DNA of 64,000 nt from an uncultured Desulfovibrio sp. (GCF_910584445.1 NZ_CAJUBO010000008.1:42796-106795); one strand, 5' to 3'; positions 27,594 through 37,158 are shown, numbered from the stretch's first letter. Notes: generated by a model from the letters alone, not told the origin. Made by a program: numbers and translations.

Positions 27594-28519
27594 AAATGCA
27601 CGATGCCGTTATCGTTGGTGCGGGTCCTGCCGGCATAACGGCTGCCCTGTACCTGGCGCGCTCCGGCTGTTCGGTGCTCCTGTTCGAGCAACTGACGCCG
27701 GGCGGCCAGGTGCTTCTCACGGAAAAGCTGGAGAATTATCCCGGCTATCCCTCGGGCATCAAGGGCTACGAGCTGGCGGACCTCTTTGCGGCCCACCTGG
27801 AAGGACTCGCTGTTGAGCGCCCTGAAGGGGAAGTGACTTCCATCAGCGGCACTGCGGGCGATTTCACCATCAGGGCTTCGGCGGGCAGCGATGAATATCA
27901 TGCCCGCGCGGTCCTGGTGTGTTCGGGCGCGCGGCACCGCAAGCTCGGACTTGCCAAAGAGGACGCGTTCATCGGTCACGGCGTTTCCTATTGCGCCCTC
28001 TGCGATGGCAACTTCTATCGCGGTCAGACCGTCGCCGTGGCCGGTGGCGGCAATGCCGCGCTGGAAGAATCGCTCTATCTTTCCAATATCGCGGCCAGGG
28101 TGCATCTCATCCACCGCCGGGATGAATTCCGTGGTCTCAAGGTCTATCAGGACCGGCTCGCCGCCAACGACAAGGTGGAGCTGCACCGCAGCACCATCAT
28201 TGAGGCCCTGGAAGGAGAGAAGGAGCTGACGGGACTCAGCCTGAAAAATGTCAAGACAGGCGAGCGGGAACATCTGCCCGTGAGCGGGCTTTTCATCTAT
28301 GTGGGCTTCGCCCCTGAAACGGCCTATCTGCCCGGGAACCTTGAGCGGGATGCCCAGGGATTCATCGTGACCGATACGGAAATGCGCACCAATGTGCCCG
28401 GCATTTTCGCCGCCGGTGACATTCGTTCCAAACTCTGCCGCCAGGTGATCACCGCCGCGGGCGACGGCGCAACAGCCGCTCAGTCGGCTTTTGTCTTTCT
28501 GGAACAGCTCGATGGCTAA
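27590..28519 (+). CDS. trxB: Thioredoxin reductase
   Basis: 309-aa FAD flavoenzyme that reduces thioredoxin. It has the FAD loop VIVGAGPAGITAALYLARSG, the redox-active SYCALCDGNFYRGQ (C-x2-C), the nucleotide loop VAVAGGGNAALEESLYL, and the C-terminal FAD motif GIFAAGDIRSKLCRQV. The nucleotide site reads HRRDEFRG, the basic residues usually linked to NADPH binding. It is coupled to trxA upstream and overlaps bamD by 8 bp. Confidence 0.96.
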   Translation: MKMHDAVIVGAGPAGITAALYLARSGCSVLLFEQLTPGGQVLLTEKLENYPGYPSGIKGYELADLFAAHLEGLAVERPEGEVTSISGTAGDFTIRASAGSDEYHARAVLVCSGARHRKLGLAKEDAFIGHGVSYCALCDGNFYRGQTVAVAGGGNAALEESLYLSNIAARVHLIHRRDEFRGLKVYQDRLAANDKVELHRSTIIEALEGEKELTGLSLKNVKTGEREHLPVSGLFIYVGFAPETAYLPGNLERDAQGFIVTDTEMRTNVPGIFAAGDIRSKLCRQVITAAGDGATAAQSAFVFLEQLDG

Positions 28520-29243
28520 AAAACTGCTCCGCTGTCTTCTGGTGGTCCTGTGTCTCGGCACACTTTCCGGCTGCGGCATCATCGACATGTTCTATCTGCC
28601 GCCGGCAGAGGATACCGCACAGGAAATCTTTGAAGCGGCCAACGACGCCATGAGCGAAAAGAATTATGTGCGCGCCGTTGAACTCTACAACAAGCTGCGC
28701 GATACCTACCCGTTCAGCCCCTACACCATCGACGCGGAACTTTCGCTGGGCGACGCCTACTTCCTTGACGAGGAGTATGACCTCGCCGCCGAGACCTACA
28801 AGGACTTTGAGGCGCTCCACCCGCGCCATGACGCCATCCCCTATGTGCTGTACCAGACGGGCATGTCCCTCATGAAGCAGTTCCGGTCCATTGACCGGGC
28901 CACAACGGAACTGCAGGAAGCCTATGACTGCTTCAGCCGTCTCCAGCAGACGTATCCCGATACGCCCTACGCCAAGGGCGCTGAAGAAAATATGCGGAAC
29001 TGCCGCAAGCTCATGGCCGAGCATGAACTCTACATTGCGGATGTCTTCTGGCATATGGGAAAATACGGTCCGGCCTGGCGCCGTTATGAATTCATCGCGG
29101 AAAACTTCAAGGATGTGCCCGAAGTCGCCGAACACGCCAAGGAAAAGAGCGTGGCGGCCTACCATAACTTCCGCGCCGAAGAGGCGAACCAGATCCGCGA
29201 AAAGCGCCAGGGTTCCTGGAAAAACTGGTTCACCTGGCTCTAG
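28512..29243 (+). CDS. bamD: Outer-membrane assembly lipoprotein BamD-like
   Basis: 243-aa lipoprotein with TPR repeats, part of the BAM complex that inserts beta-barrel proteins. The signal LRCLLVVLCLGTLSGCG contains the lipobox LSGC. TPR-like helices follow, e.g. ARAVELYNKLRDTYPFSPY-type (here VRAVELYNKLRDTYPFSPYT) and FSRLQQTYPDTPYAKGAEEN, and the family segment YIADVFWHMGKYGPAWRRYE. It starts inside trxB. Linkage of bamD to trx genes is unusual by enterobacterial standards. Confidence 0.9.
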   Translation: MAKKLLRCLLVVLCLGTLSGCGIIDMFYLPPAEDTAQEIFEAANDAMSEKNYVRAVELYNKLRDTYPFSPYTIDAELSLGDAYFLDEEYDLAAETYKDFEALHPRHDAIPYVLYQTGMSLMKQFRSIDRATTELQEAYDCFSRLQQTYPDTPYAKGAEENMRNCRKLMAEHELYIADVFWHMGKYGPAWRRYEFIAENFKDVPEVAEHAKEKSVAAYHNFRAEEANQIREKRQGSWKNWFTWL

Positions 29244-29356
29244 CGGCGAGGCGTCCCTGCCGTTCACCGCGCAGCCGTGATGTGGCGGCTCTCAGAGAAC
29301 CCCTTTTGCACCGGCCATGTGTCAGGGCATCGCCATGCCCCAATAGGCCCCAAAAG

Positions 29357-29402
29357 CACATCGGCGGACAGCCACGCCCCCGCGTGACCGTCCGCCGATG
29401 TG
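29357..29402. terminator. Composite inverted repeat between bamD and cheW
   Basis: CACATCGGCGGAC (29357-29369) pairs perfectly with GTCCGCCGATGTG (29390-29402). Within the loop, CACGC and GCGTG make a second 5-bp stem. Located in a 296-bp convergent gap, it probably stops transcription from both sides, although it lacks a T tract. Confidence 0.6.
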
Positions 29403-29539
29403 GTACCGTCCTTCCGGACCAGCCTTCCTTTCTCTTCCCTGACGTTGTGCGCGTCTCCTGCGGCACGCGCCCGGCGCCCGAGAACATGCGCGCCACGGCT
29501 TCCCTGACCGGCAACCGGGCGTTCTTACGCCGAAAAGGC

Positions 29540-30022
29540 TCAGGCGGGGACGAAATCTATGCTGCCGAGCAGATGATCCAGATCCAGAAGGATGAGCAGC
29601 CGGTTGTCCAGCTTGCCAATGCCCCGGATATATTCGGAACCGATGCCCGCGACCACCGGCGGCGGATCTTCCACCGTGCTTTCGGGGATGCGGAGGACCT
29701 CGGAAACACCGTCCACGAGAAAGCCCACGATCTTCTGTTCCAGTTCCATGACCACGATGCGGGTGTTGCTGTCCGGGGTATGCGCGGCCTTGTTGAAACG
29801 GGTCCGCATGTTGATGACCGGAATGACCTTGCCGCGCAGGTTGATGACCCCTTCGATGAATTCCGGCGCGCGGGGCACCATGGTTATCTGCATCAGGCGG
29901 ATGATCTCCTGCACGGCGAGAATGTCCACGCCGAACTCTTCCTCGCCGATGCGGAATGTGACCAGCTGGATGAGATCGTCGTCGTGCGGATCATGGCCCG
30001 GAGCCGTCGCGACCTGAGTCAT
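29540..30022 (-). CDS. cheW: CheW chemotaxis coupling protein
   Basis: 160-aa adaptor joining methyl-accepting chemoreceptors to the CheA kinase. It matches the CheW domain from LVTFRIGEEEFGVDILAVQE through APEFIEGVINLRGKVIPVIN to VGFLVDGVSEVLRIP. AGGAGG lies upstream of ATG 30022. It is a stand-alone gene here, with no cheA or receptor next to it. Confidence 0.95.
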   Translation of the reverse strand: MTQVATAPGHDPHDDDLIQLVTFRIGEEEFGVDILAVQEIIRLMQITMVPRAPEFIEGVINLRGKVIPVINMRTRFNKAAHTPDSNTRIVVMELEQKIVGFLVDGVSEVLRIPESTVEDPPPVVAGIGSEYIRGIGKLDNRLLILLDLDHLLGSIDFVPA

Positions 30023-30123
30023 GGCATATCCTCCTTGCGCGGCGTCGTCCCGCCGCCATGCCGTCCTTGTGCCTGCCTTATCGGCAGCCTCTGAAAAAAC
30101 TTAGGACCTCCGCGGCCTGCCCA

Positions 30124-32190
30124 TCATGCGGGATGCCTCGGGCCAAGCCCCAGAAGCCTGCGCCAGCGCGGAAGCCCCGGATCAAGGTCCAGATACCCCT
30201 CCGGGATGCTGGGGACGGCAGGCGCGGCGAGATGCCGGCGCACATCGTCCGGAGTAGCCGTGCGCGCCAGCCCCGGCACGTCCTGAAGCGGGCAGAGGTC
30301 AAAATCATCCTCGGGAACCATGACCATGAGCGGCAGGCCCTTGAGCGCCGCTTCCAGCGCCGCCGTGGTGGAGTTGGATGTCCAGACCGTCACGCCCGGG
30401 GCAAGCGCCAGCGCCAGCGGCGCGTCACTGATACGCACGCGTTCGGCATCCGCGCCGAGCAGCTCGCGCACGATCCCATCCACCGGCAGGTAGGGATGCG
30501 GCTTGACCGTGATCTCCCATCCCGTCAGCAGCCCCTGGCGAAAACAGCGGGCAAAAAGACGCAAGTGGGCCTCTGTTTCATCGCGGAAAAAACTCGTGAG
30601 CAGAAGAAGCCGCCGCGCCGCTGCATGCCCCCCGGCCTCGCCAGGTACGGACAGCGCGGCATCCGTCGCGCCTTCCGCAAGGTAGAGATAGCGCAGGGCC
30701 TCGACTTCTCCCAGACGTTGGCGGGGCATGCCCGCGTCCAGCCACTGGCGGCAGGCCGAACGGCCGTTGCCCTCAATGGCGTCCGGCTGAAAAACGGCGC
30801 AATCCGGGGCCGTGAAGGTACGCGGATCATCGAAGTATCTGAAGTCCGTCGGGCGGATGCTGGAGTGCTGCGCGCCGATGACCGGGCCTGGGGTCCGCGC
30901 GGCCACATCACGCCCGGGAACTGTCCTGCCTCCGGCTGACGCGGGCCGCGCCGCCCCGCGGGACCGCACGGCTGTGGTCAGCATCCGCTCCCAGGGACAA
31001 TTCTCCAGGGGGAAAAGCGTCCAGCGCTGCGGACCGCACCAATCGGCATAGCGCAGGAAGGCCCGCTGTTGCAGGCAACGCTCCAGACAGCGCCAGCCCC
31101 GGAAGGATTCCGCCCAATCCTTTTTGGCGTAGCGCCAGAAATTGAGCCGCGAACCGGCGAAACGGCAGGCCGCCGCGGCCTGCTTCTGAAAGCGCAGGCT
31201 CGCCACGGCAAGCCGCAGCCAGCGCAGGCTCGCCGCCCACAGATCGCCCGTGTCGAGAAATTCCTCAAGATAGTGGAAGGAGAGTCCGTCCTTTCCGGTT
31301 TTCCGGAACAGGTCGCGCAGTTCGCGGCACCGGGCAAAACTGAGCTGGGGCGACGGAAAGCGGATGAACAGCCAGCGCACAAAGTGTCCGCCCCGGGGAT
31401 ACTCGCGCCGCGCGCACGCATTGAACGCGTCATGGAGTCCCTCCCAGTACCGGGAACGGAACCGCCCTTCTTCCGCGGCATGCATATCCACATTGGGGAA
31501 ATAGGTCACGATGGTGGCCGTCAGGTCTTCCCGTTCCCTGCCGGGCGCGCGCTCCGGCCGGCCGGCGCCCGCAAACGGCAGCATCCGGCGGACCTTCCAC
31601 CACCAGTGGACAAAACGCGCCAGCGCCCGCACCGGTGCCGGGCACCATCCATAGAGCCGCCGCGCCAGTGAAGGCGCCCCTTCCGCCGTCCCGCCCCCCG
31701 CCGGAGACGAGGCGGAAAACTCCCGCCCGGTGGCGGAGCAAAATCCGGCCAGCGTTGCCCGAAGGTCGGCATCGCCCCCCACCAGAAGCACGCCGGCGCA
31801 ACCTTCCGCTTCCAGAAGGCGTTCAAGACAGCGCAGCCTGTAGATGCTGTAAAGATCCGGCGTCATCTTGGGATGGCGTTCATAGAGCAGGGAGCACCAC
31901 CACATGGAAAGGTCCTCGCCGCAGCGCAGGCGCTCCTGCAGCTCGCATGCCTCCGGACCGCCCGGACCTGTGGGGAGACGCCCCATGTCATAGGCCCAGG
32001 CCATATGTTCGGCGCGGATGGACAGAAGATCGGCATGCAGGCGCGCGGGGATGGAGACCTCGCCGGGCCGCGTTTCCCACTCGTCCCAGAGGGCGACGAC
32101 TGTATCCGCATCATGCGGGGGGGCGTCCGCACCGGGCAGGTCCCCTGTCGGTCCGCGATCCCCGGCAGCCCACAGGAACAGCCGCTTCAC
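30124..32190 (-). CDS. Putative surface-carbohydrate biosynthesis protein
   Basis: 688-aa protein. The C-terminal third resembles nucleotide-sugar-using GT-B/capsule-type enzymes: PHPYLPVDGIVRELLG, ALAPGVTVWTSNSTTAALEA and LKGLPLMVMVPEDDFDLCPL. The pattern of a phosphate-binding STT loop after a SNS turn is typical of polysaccharide processing glycosyltransferases. The N-terminal 400 residues are Trp/Arg-rich and unassigned. It may belong to the TIGR04326 surface-carbohydrate family, but I recall this by overall feel rather than by alignment. Start is GTG 32190, overlapping the mtnA stop by 4 bp, so translation is coupled to mtnA. Confidence 0.6.
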   Translation of the reverse strand: MKRLFLWAAGDRGPTGDLPGADAPPHDADTVVALWDEWETRPGEVSIPARLHADLLSIRAEHMAWAYDMGRLPTGPGGPEACELQERLRCGEDLSMWWCSLLYERHPKMTPDLYSIYRLRCLERLLEAEGCAGVLLVGGDADLRATLAGFCSATGREFSASSPAGGGTAEGAPSLARRLYGWCPAPVRALARFVHWWWKVRRMLPFAGAGRPERAPGREREDLTATIVTYFPNVDMHAAEEGRFRSRYWEGLHDAFNACARREYPRGGHFVRWLFIRFPSPQLSFARCRELRDLFRKTGKDGLSFHYLEEFLDTGDLWAASLRWLRLAVASLRFQKQAAAACRFAGSRLNFWRYAKKDWAESFRGWRCLERCLQQRAFLRYADWCGPQRWTLFPLENCPWERMLTTAVRSRGAARPASAGGRTVPGRDVAARTPGPVIGAQHSSIRPTDFRYFDDPRTFTAPDCAVFQPDAIEGNGRSACRQWLDAGMPRQRLGEVEALRYLYLAEGATDAALSVPGEAGGHAAARRLLLLTSFFRDETEAHLRLFARCFRQGLLTGWEITVKPHPYLPVDGIVRELLGADAERVRISDAPLALALAPGVTVWTSNSTTAALEAALKGLPLMVMVPEDDFDLCPLQDVPGLARTATPDDVRRHLAAPAVPSIPEGYLDLDPGLPRWRRLLGLGPRHPA

Positions 32191-33263
32191 GACAGCGCTC
32201 CCCCTCCTTCGGCGCCTCTCCTGGCTGCCGCGATGGCATCGCCATACGGCGCCCGAAGGACGCCCGCTTCGGTGATGATGCCGCTGATGAGTCCGGCCGG
32301 GGTGACGTCAAAGGCGAAATTGTACACCGGCACGTCTTCGGGCGTGATGCGGCGGCCGCCCATGCGGGTGACTTCCCCGGCGGGGCGCTCCTCAATGGGG
32401 ATGCCCGCGCCGTCGGGGGTGGCGGCATCGATGGTGGAGAGCGGCGCCGCCACATAGAACGGCACCTGAAAATGCCGCGCCAGGATCGCCACGCCCATGG
32501 TGCCGATCTTGTTGGCCGTGTCCCCGTTGGCGGCAATGCGGTCCGCGCCCACAACGACCGCCTGGATCATCCCCCTGCTCATGAGATGGGCGCAGGCATT
32601 GTCGCAGGCCACCGTCACGGGGATGCCGTCCTGCGCCAGTTCCCAGGCGGTAAGCCGCGCCCCCTGAAGAAAAGGCCGCGTTTCATCGGCAATGACGCGG
32701 ATGCGCTTGCCCTGTTCCACCGCCGCGCGAATGACCCCAAGCGCCGTGCCATATCCCGCCGTAGCCAACGCTCCGGCATTGCAATGGGTGAGGACGCAAT
32801 CCCCGTCCCGGAGGAGTTCCGCGCCGTGCCGTCCCATACGGCGACACAGGGCTTCATCTTCGCGCTGTATGGCCGTTGCCTCGCGGTCAAAGAGCGCCTG
32901 CAGCTCCGCCAGGGGAAGGTCCTCCCCCGCTTCCGCCGCGCGCCAGACGCCGCGCATGCGTTCCACGGCCCAACGCAGGTTGACGGCCGTGGGCCGCGCC
33001 GCCGCCAGGCGTTCAAGGTCCGCTTCAAGACGGCGCCGGGCGGCATCCCCGCCCCGGGCGACGGCGCAGCGCACGGCAAGGGCGCAGCCGAAGGCGGCCG
33101 TCACGCCGATGGCGGGCGCGCCGCGCACCACCATGGTTTTCAGGGCGTCAATGACGTCATCCGGCGTGCGGCAGACCACATCGGCCTCCGCTTCGGGCAA
33201 CAGGCGCTGGTCAAGCAGATGCAGCGCCCCCTCATCGGCATCAAAACGGATATGACTGTTCAC
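32187..33263 (-). CDS. mtnA: Methylthioribose-1-phosphate isomerase
   Basis: 358-aa enzyme of the eIF2B-like family that isomerises methylthioribose 1-phosphate in methionine salvage. Signatures are VVRGAPAIGVTAAFGCALAV, LTHCNAGALATAGYGTALG (catalytic Cys), VVVGADRIAANGDTANKIGT (catalytic Asp) and PEDVPVYNFAFDVTPAGLIS. All key residues are present. GTG start at 33263 has AAAGGTGA upstream. Other salvage genes are not adjacent; the downstream partner is a carbohydrate protein. Confidence 0.95.
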   Translation of the reverse strand: MNSHIRFDADEGALHLLDQRLLPEAEADVVCRTPDDVIDALKTMVVRGAPAIGVTAAFGCALAVRCAVARGGDAARRRLEADLERLAAARPTAVNLRWAVERMRGVWRAAEAGEDLPLAELQALFDREATAIQREDEALCRRMGRHGAELLRDGDCVLTHCNAGALATAGYGTALGVIRAAVEQGKRIRVIADETRPFLQGARLTAWELAQDGIPVTVACDNACAHLMSRGMIQAVVVGADRIAANGDTANKIGTMGVAILARHFQVPFYVAAPLSTIDAATPDGAGIPIEERPAGEVTRMGGRRITPEDVPVYNFAFDVTPAGLISGIITEAGVLRAPYGDAIAAARRGAEGGGALS

Positions 33264-33300
33264 AGGTCACCTTTCCGGTGTTTCCGTCCGCATGTCCAGG

Positions 33301-33846
33301 CTATTGCCGCCGCGCCGCCAGCTCCCGCAGGGGGGCCATGCGCGGGTCCTCCTCTTCCGGCGCGCAGGCGCAGCACCCTTCATTGAGATTGGTACCGCAG
33401 ATGGGGCACAGTCCCCTGCATTCCTCCCGGCACAGCGGCGCCACCGGCAGGGCCAGCAGGAATTCTTCCCAGCAGACGGCGGCAAGGTCGAGCATGGGCG
33501 CGTGCCGGTCATACACCACATGCCCGGTGCCATCGGGGTCGGCATCGGCCAGCGCGGCGCTCTCCTCGGGGGGGATCTCCTCAAACTCCTCAAAGCCGGC
33601 GTCGATCTCCACGGCGGCATCCTCGGCGCAGCGGTTGCAGGGCATGATGACGGAACCCGTGAGCCGGCCGCGCACGAGGCAGCCATCCTCCGCGGGGACA
33701 ACGCTCATATGCGCCTCAAGCCGCCGCTGGATGCGGCACTCCATATGGAACTCGCGCAGGGGCGCGAGCCAGATGTCCTGGTCGTCAAGCGTGAAGTCCT
33801 TTCCACCGGGAGGCAGATCGTTGATGGAGACAAGATACTTGCGCAT
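33301..33846 (-). CDS. YceD/DUF177-family protein
   Basis: 181-aa protein with the YceD pattern: a beta-rich N-terminal half, GSVIMPCNRCAEDAAVEIDA (first Cys pair) and LCREECRGLCPICGTNLNEG (second cysteine group), then CCACAPEEEDPRMAPLREL. In many bacteria this gene precedes rpmF and is linked to 23S rRNA accumulation. Here rpmF does not follow; mtnA comes next after 37 bp. AGCGAGGG precedes ATG 33846. Confidence 0.88.
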   Translation of the reverse strand: MRKYLVSINDLPPGGKDFTLDDQDIWLAPLREFHMECRIQRRLEAHMSVVPAEDGCLVRGRLTGSVIMPCNRCAEDAAVEIDAGFEEFEEIPPEESAALADADPDGTGHVVYDRHAPMLDLAAVCWEEFLLALPVAPLCREECRGLCPICGTNLNEGCCACAPEEEDPRMAPLRELAARRQ

Positions 33847-33905
33847 GGGTCCCTCGCTCTCAGGCGCGCAGGGATGCGCGCCCGGGCATCAGTTTGTATC
33901 GGCCG

Positions 33906-34559
33906 TCACTGCCCCGTGACGAGCAGGGCCGCGGCAAGCCCCAGAAACACGAGACCGGCCGCCCGATTGACGAAAATCTGCCCCCGGCGCGAGGCATTGA
34001 ACCGGCGCGCCAGTCTGCCGCCCAGGGCGGCCACCGAAAAAAAGACAAGGATCGTCGCCAGGATGAACAGGGCACCCAGCAGGACGACCTGCACGGGCAC
34101 GCTGCCGCGCTCAGGTTCGCAGAATTGGGGCAAAAAGGCCAGAAAGAAGAGGCAGACCTTGGGGTTGGTCACATTCATGAGGATGCCGCGCCGATAGAGC
34201 GCGCCGTATCCGGGAAACTGCGCGCCGCCGCGCGCCGCCGCGCCGGGGGCTTCGGGCACGCGGGCCAGGGCGGCGCCGGAACGGAAGGAAAGCCACGCCA
34301 GATACAGCAGATAGCATGCGCCCAGGATCTTGAGCAGCCAGAACGCCGTGGGCGAACTGCGGAAGATGACGGCCACGCCCAGGGCAACGGCCGTGGTGTG
34401 GACGCACAGCCCCGTCGCCAGGCCAAGCGTGGTGACCATGCCCGCGCCCGCGCCGTACAGGGCCGACTGGGTGAGCACAAAAATATTGTCCGGACCCGGG
34501 GCAAGAGAAAGCACGAGTGCCGCCGCGAAAAAGGCACTCGCCATCTCAAGGCTCAGCAT
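33906..34559 (-). CDS. LysE/RhtB-family amino-acid exporter
   Basis: 217-aa inner-membrane exporter with six hydrophobic segments. The N-terminal signature ALVLSLAPGPDNIFVLTQSA and the central ILMNVTNPKVCLFFLAFLPQ are diagnostic. The substrate cannot be read from the sequence; homoserine, threonine or lysine are typical. ATG 34559 has AAGGGG at a good distance and the GIY-YIG gene overlaps its first 7 bases, making it the last gene of a four-gene minus-strand run. Confidence 0.92.
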   Translation of the reverse strand: MLSLEMASAFFAAALVLSLAPGPDNIFVLTQSALYGAGAGMVTTLGLATGLCVHTTAVALGVAVIFRSSPTAFWLLKILGACYLLYLAWLSFRSGAALARVPEAPGAAARGGAQFPGYGALYRRGILMNVTNPKVCLFFLAFLPQFCEPERGSVPVQVVLLGALFILATILVFFSVAALGGRLARRFNASRRGQIFVNRAAGLVFLGLAAALLVTGQ

Positions 34560-34876
34560 GGCCCGGTCCCCTTGCCGGCGGCCTCCCCGCACAGCAGGCG
34601 CCGTTTCTCCGCGCGGGGACGCGCCTTGACCGCGCGCTCCAGACGCAGCGCCGTTCCCTTGTCCGGGCAGGACAGGCTCGCCACAAGGCGCACCGGGCGC
34701 CGGCCCCTGGTATAGCGGGCGCCCCCCGGCAACAGCCCGTTATGCTGGGCCACGCGGCGCTCAGGATCGCGCGTGATCCCGCAATAGAGCGTACCGTCGC
34801 GGCATTCCAGCAGATAGACATGCCAGAAGGTCTCCCCGCTCCCTCCGCCGTCCGCGCGCAACGGTGCGGCGCTCAT
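34553..34876 (-). CDS. GIY-YIG domain protein (UPF0213 type)
   Basis: 107-aa single-domain GIY-YIG protein. FWHVYLLECRDGTLYCGITR carries the paired strand motif (VYLLEC..TLYCGIT in place of GIY..YIG), followed by the conserved Arg/His helix DPERRVAQHNGLLPGGARYT and the terminal Glu in LRLERAVKA. The fold is a nuclease fold, but cellular roles for this short class are poorly defined. ATG 34876 overlaps the upstream gene by 4 bp. Confidence 0.9.
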   Translation of the reverse strand: MSAAPLRADGGGSGETFWHVYLLECRDGTLYCGITRDPERRVAQHNGLLPGGARYTRGRRPVRLVASLSCPDKGTALRLERAVKARPRAEKRRLLCGEAAGKGTGPC

Positions 34877-35418
34877 CCGTTGAACCCGCCCGCCAGCCAG
34901 ACCGTGAGCATGAACGAGACGAACCAGTTCCCAAGGCGCCATGTCCAGGGATTTGCCTGGCGTCCCTCCATGAGCAGCCGCATGGAGCGGATGCTGCCCG
35001 CAATGGCGCCCGCAAGGTGGAACACGGCAAAGCCGATGCCCGCCAGCAGGCCGAACTGCGAAAGACAGACAAGAAAGAGGGCAAACGTGACGCAGGGGAC
35101 AAGACAGGCATTGCCGTCCGCGCCCGTGGCCGTCCAGACACGGCCGAAACCGGCGCCGGCGCGGTCGCGGAACGTGCCGCCCATGCGGGAGGACCATCCC
35201 CCGGCGGCGCCCCCCTGGCGCCAGCCGCCGCCGCGGCATCCGCCGGAGCGCCCCGCGCCACGGCCGTCCCCGGGTCCGGACGCTCCGGCCATGCCTTCCC
35301 GGCCGGGCGCGTCCTCCGGTCCGAGCACTTCGGCATCAAGGACGCGGCGGCCGTCATCCGGCTGGTTCCCGGGGATCATGGCGCCGCTGCCGGCATCGCC
35401 GTCAGGGTGCTGGTTCAT
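34873..35418 (-). CDS. Small membrane protein with Gly-rich N-terminus
   Basis: 181-aa protein. The first 95 residues are Gly/Asp-rich and disordered (GRGAGRSGGCRGGGWRQGGA). The last 80 contain three or four hydrophobic segments: ACLVPCVTFALFLVCLSQFG, LLAGIGFAVFHLAGAIAGSI and WRLGNWFVSFMLTVWLAGG. I do not recognise it. AGGAGG before ATG 35418 is a strong ribosome site. Overlap with the GIY-YIG gene shows it belongs to the same transcript. Confidence 0.7.
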   Translation of the reverse strand: MNQHPDGDAGSGAMIPGNQPDDGRRVLDAEVLGPEDAPGREGMAGASGPGDGRGAGRSGGCRGGGWRQGGAAGGWSSRMGGTFRDRAGAGFGRVWTATGADGNACLVPCVTFALFLVCLSQFGLLAGIGFAVFHLAGAIAGSIRSMRLLMEGRQANPWTWRLGNWFVSFMLTVWLAGGFNG

Positions 35419-35589
35419 GCGTTTCCTCCTGGCGGCAGGGCCGCCGATGCAGTGCGGAGCGGGGCACTCCGCTTTCCGGCGTTTGCGCCGCCAATGGCGG
35501 CAACGCGCAGCCTGTTCCCGGTCCTTGCGAACGCCGCCGTTGCCCGCGGCCACTCCGCGTACCGGTTGTGCCGCGCGCCGGCGTCCGCG

Positions 35590-36948
35590 TCAAGCTCCGC
35601 GCCCGTCGCCGGGTGTTTCGACCACAAGGATGGCGAGATCCATCACATTGGTGCGCGTGGGACCGGTGACGAAGAGATCGCCGCCCCGCGCGAGGGCCGC
35701 ATTGCTGTCATTGTTCCGCAGAAAGGCACACGCGGCCTCCCTGCCGCCCATGCGGGCCACGCTGCCGGCATCGGCAAAACCGCCGGCGGCCCCGGTGGGT
35801 CCGTCAGTGCCGTCCGTGCCCGCAAACATGCAGCTGACGGCAGGCATGTCCTCAAGCTCCAGCGCCGCCGCAAGCGCCATTTCCTGATTGCGGCCGCCCA
35901 GGCCGTTGCCTGTGAGCGTCACCGTGGTCTCGCCGCCCGCGAGCAGGCAGACGCGCCGGCCGCCGGAAGCGGGAGCGGCGGCCACGCGCCGGGCTTCGGC
36001 CACGAGAGCGCGCGCCACGTCCCGCGCTTCGCCGGTGAGGCTGTCCGTGAGGATGCGGGACTCCATGCCCAGGGCTTGCGCCCGTGCGGCCGCCGCCTCC
36101 AGAGCCTGGCGATTGGTGGCGGCAAGCACATTGCAGACCCGGGAAAAAAGCTCGTCGCCCGGCTTGGGCGTCTCCCCGGTCAGTCCTGCCGCCCCGGACT
36201 CCAGATGGCGGCGTGCCGCCGCGGGCACCTCGGAGAGGAGATGGAAGCGACCGAGGATCTCCAGACACTCGGCAAAGGTGGACAGATCCGGGGAGGTTGG
36301 TCCCGAGGCGATGACGTCCAGCGCATCACCGACCACATCGGAAACGATGATGCCGAGCACATCCGCCCCATTGGCCGCGGCGGAAAGCCGGCCGCCCCCG
36401 AAGACCGAAAGGTGCTTGCGGACGGCATTCACCTCCCGGATGGTGGCGCCGCACTGGAGCAGCAGGTTCGTCGTGCCCTGGATATCCGCAAGGCACAGCC
36501 CGGCTGCGGGCGCGGGCGTGAGCGCGCTGGCGCCGCCGGTGAGCAGGCAGATGAGCAGGTCGCCCGGAGCGCAGGAGCGGGCGATCTCCAGAATGCGGGC
36601 GGCCGCGGCGACGCCCGCCGCATCCGGCACGGGATGCGCCGCCTGGGCCAGGACGATGCGGCGCAGCGGCAACTCATGCCCGTATTTGACGACCACGAAC
36701 CCCTCGTCGATATGCGCGCCCAAAAGGCATTCCAGCGCCCGGGCCATGGGCGCGGCCCCCTTGCCCGCCCCGACAACGCGCACGCGGCCACGGTCCAGCT
36801 CCCAGGCGCGACCGGCAGCCTCAAGCCGCCGCCCCCCGCGCGAGAGGCGCACATGGCGCGCCACGGCGGCGTCCGGCGCCACTGCCGCCAGCGCGGCCCG
36901 GAATATCTCCCGCAATCGCTCGCGCCGCCCGTTGTCACGTCCGTCCAT
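35590..36948 (-). CDS. Glycerate 2-kinase (MOFRL/DUF4147 type)
   Basis: 452-aa kinase that phosphorylates D-glycerate, probably to 2-phosphoglycerate. The N-terminal domain holds VRVVGAGKGAAPMARALE, LICLLTGGASALTPAPA and VNAVRKHLSVFGGGRLSAAA; the C-terminal MOFRL domain has CLLAGGETTVTLTGNGLGGR followed by NQEMALAAALEL, and FAGTDGTDGPTGAAGG. AAAAGGAG precedes ATG 36948. The larger open frame to 37923 runs antisense through hflK and is not used. It probably starts the minus-strand transcript that runs to the LysE gene. Confidence 0.92.
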   Translation of the reverse strand: MDGRDNGRRERLREIFRAALAAVAPDAAVARHVRLSRGGRRLEAAGRAWELDRGRVRVVGAGKGAAPMARALECLLGAHIDEGFVVVKYGHELPLRRIVLAQAAHPVPDAAGVAAAARILEIARSCAPGDLLICLLTGGASALTPAPAAGLCLADIQGTTNLLLQCGATIREVNAVRKHLSVFGGGRLSAAANGADVLGIIVSDVVGDALDVIASGPTSPDLSTFAECLEILGRFHLLSEVPAAARRHLESGAAGLTGETPKPGDELFSRVCNVLAATNRQALEAAAARAQALGMESRILTDSLTGEARDVARALVAEARRVAAAPASGGRRVCLLAGGETTVTLTGNGLGGRNQEMALAAALELEDMPAVSCMFAGTDGTDGPTGAAGGFADAGSVARMGGREAACAFLRNNDSNAALARGGDLFVTGPTRTNVMDLAILVVETPGDGRGA

Positions 36949-37063
36949 GAGCGCTCCTTTTCCGTACATGCCCATGCCTTCCGCATACCAGAGACAGCCC
37001 CGCTTGTCATGGAAACTTCGGGACCGCATGCGGGGCGCGCCCGCCGGGGCGCGGCCTTGCTTC

Positions 37064-37092
37064 TTGACCAGCAACGCCGGGTAGCCTATGAA
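37064..37092 (+). promoter_or_regulatory. Sigma-70 promoter for hflK-hflC
   Basis: TTGACC (37064-37069), 17-bp spacer, TATGAA (37087-37092). The predicted start is about 60 bp before hflK. The -35 matches five of six and the -10 four of six consensus bases. Confidence 0.6.
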
Positions 37093-37158
37093 TAGTCCTC
37101 CTCGTAGCGCGTCGCGGCACCGGGACGCCCCCACCAGCAGCCAAGGATTTTTTCTGCC